Origin: Bacteroidales bacterium
GTDB lineage: Bacteria; Bacteroidota; Bacteroidia; Bacteroidales; Muribaculaceae
Reading direction: 5' to 3'
NCBI GenBank assembly: GCA_900770215.1
Contig: CAAGJW010000049.1
Span: 1-50,606 of the forward strand
DNA: 50,606 nucleotides
Part shown: in pieces, positions 34,493-43,566 of the stretch
Numbering within the stretch: the first letter of the stretch is position 1
How the letters are laid out: the number at the start of each line of letters is the position of its first letter
The notes under the pieces: generated by a model
What the model was told of the DNA's origin: nothing
Databases searched by the model: none
Seen by the model: only the letters and a program-made list of their open reading frames with translations
Made by a program: the position numbers and the translations under genes

Positions 34493-37400
34493 ATGAAAAA
34501 GAATGATGACTTGACGTGCAGAACGTGGCGACGAGTGTGGCCCGTACTGCTAAGCCTGCTGGCCCTCGTGGCCACCCCTGCAATGCAGGCTGCAGGCCCG
34601 ACTTCAGTTGCGCAAGTAGCGCATGATGGCACCGTGTCGCTTCACGTGAGCAACACGCCTCTCAAGCGGGTGTTTTCCCTCATCGAGAAGCAGACCAGCT
34701 ACATGATTGCCTACAACAGCAACCTTCCCAACCTGGATAAAAAAGTGACAGCCGAGGTCACTAACGCATCAATCAACAGTGTCATGCAACGCGTGCTCAA
34801 TGGCTCAGGGCTGAAATACAAAATCTCTGGACGCCAAATTATGATCTTCGAGGGTGAAAAACCCGAGGCCTCAAGCCCTGTGAAAATACATGGGCGCGTG
34901 CTCGACGAGAAGAACCTGCCTGTGATAGGTGCCACTGTGAAAGTGCTGGGCACCAATCGCGTGACCGTTTCCGACCTCGACGGCTACTTCGACATCGAAG
35001 TGCCCAACCGCAACAGCAAGCTGCGCTTTTCTTTCATTGGCTACGCTCAGCAAGAAGTTGCAGTGGCCGGCCGCAGCAACATTATCGTCACCATGCAGGA
35101 CGAGTCGGTTAAACTCAAGGAACTTGTAGTCACCGCACTGGGCATGAAACGCTCGGAAAAAGCGCTCGGATATGCCACTCAAAAGATTGCAGGTGAGCAA
35201 TTTGAAAAAGTAAAAGGCGTGAATGTGGCCACAAGCCTCACAGGCCGCATTGCCGGCATGACCATTTTCAACTCGAGCGAGTTTATGGAAGCCCCCACCA
35301 TCAGCCTGCGCGGCGAAACCCCGCTGCTGGTGCTCGATGGCGTACCCACCAATCTCACCCTTGCCGACATCAACAGCGACGACATTGAGTCGATCGACGT
35401 GCTGAAAGGTGCCACTGCTTCGGCCCTCTACGGCAGCCGCGGCGGCAGCGGCGCCATCATGGTCACCACCAAGAAGAGCGGACAAGAAGGCTTCACCGTT
35501 GAAGTGAACTCGAGCAACATGTTCAACTGCGGCACTCTCGCCCTGCCCAAGGTGCAACACTCCTACAGCTCGGGCTACGGCGGCCATTACAACACCGACG
35601 ACGAGGTGTGGGGCGACAAGCTCGACATAGGCCGCGTCTATGCCCAGTACAACCCCAAAACCCACCAAATGGAGGAACGCGAACTCGTATCGGCCGGCCG
35701 CAACAATTTCAAAAATTTCCTGCAATTCAGCATGGTATCCAACAACACCGTGAGCGTGTCGCAGCGCGGCAAAAACGGCAGCGTGCGCTCCTCGGTATCA
35801 TTTATCTACGACAAGGGCCAATACCCCAACCAAACCGGCAAGGTGCTGCAATACAACATAGGCGGTGAGATGAAACTCGGCAATAAGGTAAACATCACTG
35901 CCACAATGGGCTTCAACAAGCAGCTGGCCAGCAACACATCGGGTACTGGCTACACCGACCAGGGCTACATCTACAACCTTCTCGTGTGGACCGGACCCGA
36001 ATATGACGTGCGCGACTATCGCGACTACTGGCTGGTGAAAGACACCCAGCAGAACTGGAACCGCAAGTCATGGTACGACAACCCCTGAATGAGCGCCTAC
36101 GAGAAAATTAACCGCGAGGACAACACCAAGACCAACGGCATGCTCACTATCAACTACCACATCATGCCCTGGCTCACAGCTATCGTGCGTGGCGGCTATG
36201 ACTACACCAACTTGGGCACCAAGCGCCGCGCCCCCATCGGTATCAACGCCACCCGCGACTGGGGCAAGACCAACAAGGGTTACTATTCAGAGAAAACCGA
36301 AGAGGTGTTTACAACCAACGACGACTTCATCCTGAACGCAACCGTGACTACCGGCGACTTCAGCATCGACGCTCTTGCCGGTGCCTCAATCTATTACTAT
36401 CGCGACAAGTCGCTGGAGGCCACTACCAAAAACGGCATCTCCATTCCTGGTTTCTACTCGCTCAAAGCATCGGTCGAAAGCCCCACAGTGACGCCCTACC
36501 TGGCCAACAAGAAAGTGAACAGCATCTACGGTAAGGCCTCGCTGGGATACAAGAGCACCTACTACATGGACTTAACCGGCCGTAACGACTGGTCGTCAAC
36601 CCTGCCCAGCGGCGACAACTCCTACTTCTACCCCTCGGTAGGCGCCAGTGTGATATTGAGCAACATCATTAAAATGCCCAACTGGTTAAACTTCCTGAAG
36701 CTGAGAGGCTCCTGGACCGTCTCCAAGAAAGACCTCAACATCTACGACACCAACCAGGCCTATACCATCAACAACTCGGTGTGGGACGGACTGAACTCGG
36801 CCGTATACCCCACAACCATGCGCGGCAAGGTGAAACCCATCACCGACCGCACCTGGGAAATAGGCACCTCGGCCCACTTCTTGCAAAACCGGCTCAAGTT
36901 TGACTTCACCTACTACAACAAACTCACCTACAACAACACTGCCGCCACCACCATCTCCCGCTTCACGGGCTTCAAGAGCGTGCTCGTCAACACCCAAGAG
37001 GAATATGTGCGCCGTGGTGTGGAGTTCTTTGTCGATGCAACACCCATCAAGACGACCAACTTCACCTGGAATGTAACCACCAACTGGGCCCGCTCGGCAC
37101 GCTACTACGCCAAGATCGACCCCGTATACAGCGCCGACAACCTGTGGACCTACAAAGGCGCACGCGTCGATGCCTATACCTCCAAGACCTTCAACTATGC
37201 CCCCGACGGCAGCGTGATTCTCACCAACGGCTTCCCGCGCCTCACAAGCTACAAGTACAAGGTGGGCAACACCGACCCCGACTGGATGTGGGGCCTGGCC
37301 AACAACTTCAAGTATAAAAACCTAAGTCTTGGCTTCACCATCGACGGCCGCATTGGCGGACTGTCGACAGCACGCACCAACTACCGCCTGTGGCAAACCG

Positions 37401-37843
37401 GCGCGCATCCCGAGAGCGACAACCAGTGGCGCTACAACGAGGTGGTGAACGGCAACAAGAGCTTCATTGCCCCCGGCGTGACCGTGGCATCTGGCACAGT
37501 GTCATATGACTCCTATGGCCGCATCGTCGAGGACACCCGCGTCTTTGTCCCCAACGAGACTCCCGTGTCCTATGAAACCTACATCAAGAGCTACTGGTGC
37601 AAGGGCGAGCAGTTTATCACCGATGAAACGTTTATAAAACTGCGTGAACTGTCAGTCACCTACGACATCCCAGCCAGTTTCTGCAAGAAAATGTGCATGA
37701 AGCAGGCCTCAGTTTCACTCATAGGGCAAAACCTGCTGCTCTGGACCAAGGAATACAAATTTACCGACCCCGACCGCGCCAGCGACAACCTAGCCTCGCC
37801 ATCGGTGCGCTACATGGGTGTAAACTTAAAAATGACTTTCTAA
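34493..37843 (+). pseudogene. SusC-type TonB-dependent transducer interrupted by in-frame TGA
   Basis: The two parts (34493-36088 and 36089-37843) are in one frame and together make a normal SusC of about 1116 codons. They are separated only by TGA at 36086-36088, which is followed at once by an ATG codon. The first part has a signal peptide, an STN domain at about 45-125 (VSLHVSNTPLKRVFSLIEKQ), a CarboxypepD_reg-like domain (KIHGRVLDEKNLPVIGATV), the TonB box region KLKELVVTALG and the plug (KGATASALYGSRGGSGAI). The break falls at DNP-stop-MSAYEK in the barrel; Trp (TGG to TGA) is the simplest original codon. The second part has no signal peptide but keeps a normal C-terminus (MGVNLKMTF). 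Everything else is intact, so the change is recent or a base error. Confidence 0.85.
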
Positions 37844-37846
37844 AAA

Positions 37847-39400
37847 ATGAGAACTATGCTATACAATATTAAAACAGCTTTCATATCGGGCCTGCTGGCC
37901 TGCGGCATGTTGAGCATCAACAGCTGCACCGACCACTTCGATAGCTACAATACCGACCCCAATCAATCGACCGCAGCAACCTCTGAAATGCTTGCGACCA
38001 ACTGCATACGCAACCTGTGGGAAACCCACAAGGAGCCCAAGGGATACATGCTCGACGAGATGCTGTGTAAGTACATCGCCTGGACCGAGGCCAACGACAT
38101 CAACATCGCCTTCAACAAGCTGGGCCGTGCCGATCTTGATGGCGTGACCATGCTCTACAATGTGCAAAAGATGATAGATGCCGCCGGCAACCCACAGCTC
38201 AAATCCTCTTACGAGGGTCTGGGCCACATCTTGCGCGCTATCGTGTTTTTTGACGCCACAATGCGTGTGGGCGACATCCCCTACAGCCAGGCCATGCAAG
38301 GCGAGGCAGGCATCACCTACCCAAAATATGACAGCCAGCGCGACGTGATGCTGGGATTGCTCAACGAGCTCGACCAAGCCGACCAGCTGCTCGCTCAAGG
38401 CAGCAACTTCAATGGCGATATCGTGTATGGCGGCAGCACCAGCCAGTGGCGCAAGGTTGCCAACGTGATGGCTCTCAAAATCCTCATCAACCTCTACAAG
38501 AAAACCGACGACCCCGACCTCAATGTTGCTGCCCGGTTTAAGAATATCGTGGCCACAAGGCCCCTGTTCGACAGCAATGCCGACAACCTGCAACTCGTGC
38601 ACAGCGACAAGTCAGGCCAGAAATCCGATTTCTACAAGGAGGGCAACAACTATGTCAACTACATCCAGATTTCGTCAGAGGTCGTCGACTCGCTCAAGGC
38701 CTTTGGCGACTACCGCCTGTTCTACTACGCGCAGCCCACTCCCAATGCCGTTACCACAGGCAAGCCTGCCAACGACTGGGCGTCCTACAACGGTGTCGAA
38801 GCCACGCTCACCGAGGAGGAAATACAGAAAGCCGTCTACGAGGGCAACGTGTCGCAAACCAACAAGCGCTATGTCGAGGAAATCGTGGGCGAGCCGTCGG
38901 TCCTGCTCAGCTACAGCGACTTGAACTTCATCCTGGCCGAGGCTTGCGTACGCGGCCTGCTCGACGGCAATGCCCGCGACTACTACAACAAGGGCATTGA
39001 GGCCGCCATGCTCTTCACGGCCGACAACACCGTCGACAAAGCCGACTATCACCACAACATGAAGATTACCCGCGACTACATCACCAGCTATCTCAACAAT
39101 CCCGGTGTAGCCTTCTCGGCCGACCCTCAGCGCCAAATCGAGCAGATCATCGAGCAAAAGTATCTGGCCACCTTCATGCAACAGCCCTACAATGCCTACT
39201 TCGAGTACCGCCGCACTGGATATCCCGTGCTTCCCATCAATCCCAAGAGCAACCGTAACGACGACGTCAACAAGATGCCTGTGCGCTGGATGTATCCTCA
39301 GTCGGAATATGACTTCAACGGTGAAAACGTGAAGGCTGCCGTACAAAGCCAGTTTGGCGGTCTCGACGACGAAAACCAAATCATGTGGCTATTGAAATAG
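37847..39400 (+). CDS. SusD/RagB-family lipoprotein of the sigma-controlled locus
   Basis: 517-residue surface glycan-binding lipoprotein, partner of the SusC just upstream (3 bp gap). The lipobox is SINSC with lipidated Cys27 (Cys24 if the ATG at 37856 is used, which is equally plausible). The typical start TDHFDSYNTDPNQST follows. Conserved SusD stretches are LGHILRAIVFFDATMRVGDIPY near 125, YGGSTSQWRKVANVMALKIL and LLSYSDLNFILAEACVRGLL; the C-terminus has LPINPKSNRNDDVNKMP. Length is normal for a SusD-like protein. The gene appears intact although its SusC partner is broken. A strong hairpin follows, separating it from the enzyme genes. Confidence 0.95.
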   Translation: MRTMLYNIKTAFISGLLACGMLSINSCTDHFDSYNTDPNQSTAATSEMLATNCIRNLWETHKEPKGYMLDEMLCKYIAWTEANDINIAFNKLGRADLDGVTMLYNVQKMIDAAGNPQLKSSYEGLGHILRAIVFFDATMRVGDIPYSQAMQGEAGITYPKYDSQRDVMLGLLNELDQADQLLAQGSNFNGDIVYGGSTSQWRKVANVMALKILINLYKKTDDPDLNVAARFKNIVATRPLFDSNADNLQLVHSDKSGQKSDFYKEGNNYVNYIQISSEVVDSLKAFGDYRLFYYAQPTPNAVTTGKPANDWASYNGVEATLTEEEIQKAVYEGNVSQTNKRYVEEIVGEPSVLLSYSDLNFILAEACVRGLLDGNARDYYNKGIEAAMLFTADNTVDKADYHHNMKITRDYITSYLNNPGVAFSADPQRQIEQIIEQKYLATFMQQPYNAYFEYRRTGYPVLPINPKSNRNDDVNKMPVRWMYPQSEYDFNGENVKAAVQSQFGGLDDENQIMWLLK

Positions 39401-39450
39401 TTTTTTGATATAAAGCAAATGAAAATCAATTGATGTGCCTTGCACATGAC

Positions 39451-39502
39451 GGGCTAGAAGAACTCCTGGAAGTACACAAATATTTCCATATTCTTCTAGC
39501 CC
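39451..39502 (+). promoter_or_regulatory. Large hairpin between susD and phosphoesterase
   Basis: GGGCTAGAAGAA (39451-39462) pairs perfectly with TTCTTCTAGCCC (39491-39502). Inside the loop TGGAA and TTCCA can pair too. It may terminate or attenuate the susCD transcript, or protect its 3' end; no U tract follows. Confidence 0.65.
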
Positions 39503-39517
39503 TTGCAAAAAAAATTA

Positions 39518-39525
39518 TAATTTTG
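39518..39525 (+). promoter_or_regulatory. -7 box abutting phosphoesterase start
   Basis: TAATTTTG ends only 5 nt before the ATG at 39531. If used, the transcript would be leaderless or nearly so. Confidence 0.4.
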
Positions 39526-39530
39526 ACGAT

Positions 39531-40532
39531 ATGAAAGCATTGAGCCAATTTCTAACCTTGGTCATAATATTGCTTGCCGCAACTGGTCAAGCACAAGACC
39601 TGCAATTCAATCGCAACGGGGAGTTCAAGATTGTGCAATTCACCGACCTCCACTACAAGTTGCACAACCCCGCCTCACGTGTCGTGCCCGAATGCATCGC
39701 CGAGGTCGTGAAGGCTGAAAAGCCCGACTTGATTGTGGTGACCGGAGATTTCGTATATTCCCGTCCTGCCGACAGCACTTTGACAGCAGTGCTCGACATG
39801 CTGGAGGCACAAAACACCCCGTTTGTCATGCTTTTTGGCAATCACGACTGCGAGCGGGGCATGACCAATGGAGAGCTGCAACGCATTATTTCCACCTACA
39901 AGCACAGTGTGATCACGGCCCCCTACGATTCAATTGTCCCCGACCACGTGCTCACCATAAAGGATCATAGCGGCAGCCGCGATGCCGCCCTGCTCTATTG
40001 CTTCGACACCCATGCCAAGGCACAAATCAAGGAAGTGGGTGGCTACGCCTGGCTCACCCCCAGGCAGGTGCAGTGGTACTCCAGCAAGAGTGCATCCTTT
40101 ACCCGCAGCAATGGCGGCGTTCCGGTGCCCGCGCTGGCATTCATGCACATCCCGCTGCCCGAGTATGCCGAGGCGGTCACCACGCAAGACGCCATCTTGA
40201 TTGGCACCCGCATGGAAGCAGTGTGCTGCCCCAAAATCAACACGGGCTTGTTTGCTGCCATGAGAATTGCCGGCGACGTGATGGGCATCTTCAGCGGTCA
40301 CGACCACGACAACGACTATGCCGCCATGTGGCATGGCATCTTGCTGGCCTACGGGCGCTTCTCGGGCGGCAACACCGAGTACAACCACCTGCCTAACGGC
40401 GCTCGCGTGATTAAGCTCAAGGAGGGGCAACGCAGCTTTGAGACCTGGATACGCCTGCGGGGCGGACAAACACAAGACCACACGGTTTATCCCACATCCT
40501 ACGTAAAAGACAACTGGAAACTGAGAAAATAG
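39531..40532 (+). CDS. Secreted calcineurin-like metallophosphoesterase
   Basis: 333-residue exported two-metal phosphoesterase resembling the DCR2/purple-acid-phosphatase-like group. The signal peptide ends TGQAQ. Metal ligands are seen in order: Asp39 and His41 (TDLH), Asp73 (TGDF), Asn104-His105 (FGNHD), His206 (FMHIPLP), and His257 and His259 (GHDHDN). All are present, so it should be active on a phosphomonoester or phosphodiester in the periplasm. It is co-directional with susCD and lies 64 bp before the GH65-like gene. A phosphatase in a glycan locus suggests a phosphorylated glycan ligand, or phosphate removal before sugar uptake. Confidence 0.92.
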   Translation: MKALSQFLTLVIILLAATGQAQDLQFNRNGEFKIVQFTDLHYKLHNPASRVVPECIAEVVKAEKPDLIVVTGDFVYSRPADSTLTAVLDMLEAQNTPFVMLFGNHDCERGMTNGELQRIISTYKHSVITAPYDSIVPDHVLTIKDHSGSRDAALLYCFDTHAKAQIKEVGGYAWLTPRQVQWYSSKSASFTRSNGGVPVPALAFMHIPLPEYAEAVTTQDAILIGTRMEAVCCPKINTGLFAAMRIAGDVMGIFSGHDHDNDYAAMWHGILLAYGRFSGGNTEYNHLPNGARVIKLKEGQRSFETWIRLRGGQTQDHTVYPTSYVKDNWKLRK

Positions 40533-40596
40533 CAAATGATTTAAGAATGCACACAACTGCGTTTTCCCGACACCCAAATCCTTAATAGAGAGAAAA

Positions 40597-42612
40597 ATGA
40601 CACTCTTCTTCTTTATCTTGGTCCTATTGTGCACAAGCATGCACTGCACGGCACAGAATGCCTGGACACTCACAGCCAGCAACCCCACGGCAACGCCCTA
40701 CTACGGGGAAACCGTGGCCAACGGCCAACTGGGCCTGGTATCATCGGCACAACCATTGAAAAATGCCAACGTCGTGCTTGCTGGCGCCTACGACAAGTTT
40801 GGCCGTGGCAATGTGAGCAACTTCTTCAGCTGCGTGAAAATGATGGATATGGAAATCGACATCGATGGCAAGCCAGCTACCGCCCATGACATCCAGCACT
40901 ACGAGCAACAGCTCGACATGCGCCAGGCCTTCATGTGTCAGCACTTTGATGTGCCCGGCAAGGCCCGCGTCGGCTACCGGCAATGCGCCTTGCGCCAGTT
41001 GCCCTTCAATGCACTCAACATTGTCGAGATCACGGCCCTTGCCGACATTACCGTCATGGTGCGCAGCATTCATCAAGTGCCCACCACACTGAGCAGCGTG
41101 CATTTCCGCTACAACAAGATGACCAAGCTCACGGGCAACATCTACCTGCTCTCGACCGATGCCAAAAGCCCCACAGGCCGGCTCGATGTCACCGCCAGCT
41201 CCTCGTTTCTATTTCCCGACGGGAAAGACCCCGAAATCATCCACACCAGCCACGACAGCACACAGAACGTGGCACAATTTGAAATCAAGCTCGGCAAGGG
41301 GCAACACCTGCGTTTCGGCGTCGCTGGCAGTCTCATCACCTCGGCCAGCCATCCCGATGTGCAAAACGAGGCTGACCGCCTCGCCATCTTTGCCGTCAAG
41401 CAAGGTCTTGAGCAACTGGAATCCAAGCACATCAAGTTGTGGCGCGACTTGTGGAAGAGCGATATCACCATCACGGGCGACAAGCAAGCTCAGCAAGATG
41501 TGCACTCCATGCTCTACCACCTCTATAGCTTCGTGCGTGAACGTTCACGGCTTTCAGTTTCTCCCATGGGGCTCTCGGGCTTGGGATACAACGGCCACGT
41601 GTTTTGGGACGCCGATATGTGGATATTCCCCGCCTTGGTGCTATTGCACCCCGACATGGCTCGCTCCATGATCGACTATCGCATCGATCGCCTGCAAGCA
41701 GCCATGACCAACGCTTGGGAACATGGCTACGAAGGAGCTATGTTCCCCTGGGAAAGCAGCGACACTGGCATGGAAGAAACGCCCACATGGGCGCTCACAG
41801 GCACCTTTGAGCACCACATCACCGGCTGCGTGGCACATGCGGCATGGCAATACTACTGCGTGACCCGCGACACCGCATGGCTCAAGGACCAGGCCTGGCC
41901 CCTCATCAAGGCCACGGCCAACTTCTGGGTGTCGCGCGCCCAGGCCGATGCAGCAGGCCATGGCTATCACATCAACAATGTGGTGTGTGCCGACGAGTAT
42001 GCCAGCAATGTCGACGACAATGCATTCACCAATGCCATTGCCATAACCAACCTCAATATTGCCTGCATGGCCGCACGCATCACCAGGAAGCGGCCCAACC
42101 CCCTGTGGAGTGAGGTTGCTTTAGGGCTTCCCATTATGAAAAATGCCCAAGGCGTGACGCTGGAACACGCCACCTATGCCGGCAAGAGTATCAAGCAGGC
42201 CGATGTAAACCTCCTAGCCTATCCTTTGAACATCATCACCAGCCAGGAGCAAATTCTCAAAGACATCAATTATTATGCCCCACGCGTGAAAAACGGGCCC
42301 GCCATGACCGAAGCCATCTTTGCCCTGCTCCATGCCCGCATGGGCAATGCTGAGCTGGCTCAACGGTTCTTTGACCAAGCCTACAAGGCCAACCAGTGCC
42401 CGCCCTTTGGCGTGATTGCAGAGTGCAAGGGCGGCACCAATCCCTATTTCCTCACAGGGGCTGGAGGGGTGTTGCAGGCCGTCATCATGGGGTTTGCAGG
42501 CTACAATATCACTAGCGAAGGGGTCACGAAAGCATCGGTATCAACAAGGCCAAAAGGATGGACTGGCTTGCAGGTGACTTTAAACCCATCGATTCACGTA
42601 GTTTCTCGATAG
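40597..42612 (+). CDS. Secreted GH65-like alpha-glucosidase (ATHL1/PGGHG-related)
   Basis: 671-residue exported family-65-type enzyme. The signal peptide ends MHCTAQ. An N-terminal beta-sandwich runs to about 270, then the (alpha/alpha)6 barrel begins, with YNGHVFWDADMWIFP at 331-345. The general-acid motif is CADEYASNVDDNAFTN with Glu467. PPFGVIAE places Glu609 where hydrolytic members such as protein-glucosylgalactosylhydroxylysine glucosidase are recalled to have a second catalytic Glu; phosphorylases lack it, so hydrolysis is favoured. Export also argues against a phosphorylase. Likely substrates have a terminal alpha-1,2-glucosyl unit (Glc-Gal or kojibiose-like). The last 89 bp overlap the 3' end of the opposing sigma gene. 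Confidence 0.85.
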   Translation: MTLFFFILVLLCTSMHCTAQNAWTLTASNPTATPYYGETVANGQLGLVSSAQPLKNANVVLAGAYDKFGRGNVSNFFSCVKMMDMEIDIDGKPATAHDIQHYEQQLDMRQAFMCQHFDVPGKARVGYRQCALRQLPFNALNIVEITALADITVMVRSIHQVPTTLSSVHFRYNKMTKLTGNIYLLSTDAKSPTGRLDVTASSSFLFPDGKDPEIIHTSHDSTQNVAQFEIKLGKGQHLRFGVAGSLITSASHPDVQNEADRLAIFAVKQGLEQLESKHIKLWRDLWKSDITITGDKQAQQDVHSMLYHLYSFVRERSRLSVSPMGLSGLGYNGHVFWDADMWIFPALVLLHPDMARSMIDYRIDRLQAAMTNAWEHGYEGAMFPWESSDTGMEETPTWALTGTFEHHITGCVAHAAWQYYCVTRDTAWLKDQAWPLIKATANFWVSRAQADAAGHGYHINNVVCADEYASNVDDNAFTNAIAITNLNIACMAARITRKRPNPLWSEVALGLPIMKNAQGVTLEHATYAGKSIKQADVNLLAYPLNIITSQEQILKDINYYAPRVKNGPAMTEAIFALLHARMGNAELAQRFFDQAYKANQCPPFGVIAECKGGTNPYFLTGAGGVLQAVIMGFAGYNITSEGVTKASVSTRPKGWTGLQVTLNPSIHVVSR

Positions 42613-43132
42613 CTCGGTGCAGCAGATTGCGCACCGACTGGTTGTTCATGTCCAACATAAAAGCTATCCGCTCCATGGGCAGGCGCTGCACATAGCGCAA
42701 GTAGAGCGCCTCCTTTTGGCGCGACGGCAGCTTAAGGAGACTCTCATAGAGTCGCTGGCGCTGTTGCAGCATCTCGTCGTCAAGGCCACTGTCATCGTCG
42801 GCCGTAGCCAGGCGCTCGATGTGAAACTTCAGGCTTTCGCTGGAATCAAACGATATCGCGCTGCTTGCATTCATGCTGCCGAACATGGCACGGCGAAAAG
42901 CTGTAAACAAGTAAGACTTCACATTCTCCACCTGCGAGAGATTGTCGTGCTGAGTCATGAGGCGGAGAAACAGATTCTGTATCACGTCTTTCACATTGTC
43001 TCGATCGGTGGTAAACTTCAATCCATAGGCGAGCAGCGAGTCGGCATATCGGTGAAACAGAACTTCAAACGCATGAATTTCCCCTTCACAGGCCTCGGCC
43101 CAAACTACGCTATCAGGAATGTGGTCTTGCAT
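42524..43132 (-). CDS. ECF-type RNA polymerase sigma factor (FecI-like)
   Basis: 202-residue sigma-70 family member of the extracytoplasmic-function class. Region 2 lies at about 20-90 (FEVLFHRYADSLLAYGL, DNVKDVIQNLFLRLM) and region 4 at about 130-185 (LPSRQKEALYLRYVQRLPM, NNQSVRNLLHRAIEKLRE). In Bacteroidetes such factors drive susCD loci under FecR control. The only FecR and STN-SusC here belong to the cluster converging on it, so it is their natural partner, although it is encoded on the other strand 9 kb from fecR. A minus-strand TATCTTTG box precedes it, so basal expression looks housekeeping. Confidence 0.93.
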   Translation of the reverse strand: MQDHIPDSVVWAEACEGEIHAFEVLFHRYADSLLAYGLKFTTDRDNVKDVIQNLFLRLMTQHDNLSQVENVKSYLFTAFRRAMFGSMNASSAISFDSSESLKFHIERLATADDDSGLDDEMLQQRQRLYESLLKLPSRQKEALYLRYVQRLPMERIAFMLDMNNQSVRNLLHRAIEKLRESMGLKSPASQSILLALLIPMLS

Positions 43133-43159
43133 TCAACTTGCACTTAAAATATCTTAGAA

Positions 43160-43167
43160 CAAAGATA
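43160..43167 (-). promoter_or_regulatory. -7 box for ECF sigma gene
   Basis: The minus strand reads TATCTTTG 27 nt before the sigma ATG. No TTTG was found at the expected upstream distance. Confidence 0.55.
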
Positions 43168-43176
43168 AAAAACAAT

Positions 43177-43527
43177 TCACAATTTTTCAACATTTTCCTC
43201 ACTTCGTCGTCGCGGTCTACACGCTCTCACACCACGCACTCGATAGCCCACTGCAATTATCATCTCCAACGAGTAGAAGATGACATTGTAACTCTTGCCA
43301 TCGGCAGCAGTTGTCAAATATTCTTTGACAACTGAATGTTCTGGCAATTCATTATCTTTCAGTATATTGATTATATGATAGCTTATCGTTTGCTTTGAGG
43401 TAGCAAAAAGTTCGGCCATCTGTTGCTGATTTAGCCATATTTTGCCATCTTTGGCATAGAGTGCAACTGCGGCATTGCCGTCGTCGGTGCGTTAGATAAT
43501 GATATTTCTTTCTTGATCGTGATCCAT
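43177..43527 (-). pseudogene. RhuM-family protein remnant
   Basis: The frame opening at ATG 43527 reads MDHDQERNIII, then TAA, then continues in the same frame RTDDGNAAVALYAKDGKIWL, NQQQMAELFATSKQTISYHI and LTTAADGKSYNVIFYSLEMI, ending GYRVRGVRACRPRRR. This is the N-terminal Bro-N-like DNA-binding region of RhuM (virulence protein) family members, where the stop codon replaces the Tyr of IIIYRTDDGN. Intact relatives are about 300 residues, so about two thirds is missing at the C-terminus. It is a decayed gene with a nonsense mutation and a truncation. RhuM genes often travel with mobile or defence islands, but no other such gene remains here. Confidence 0.8.
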
Positions 43528-43566
43528 TGAATTAGGGTGTGTTTTGACAAAATATAAAAATGAGCA

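Noticed and set aside
36086..36088. TGA recoded as an amino acid (Trp code or selenocysteine)
   Set aside because: TGA is used as the terminal stop of many intact genes here, and no selenocysteine insertion hairpin or selenoprotein family fits a SusC.
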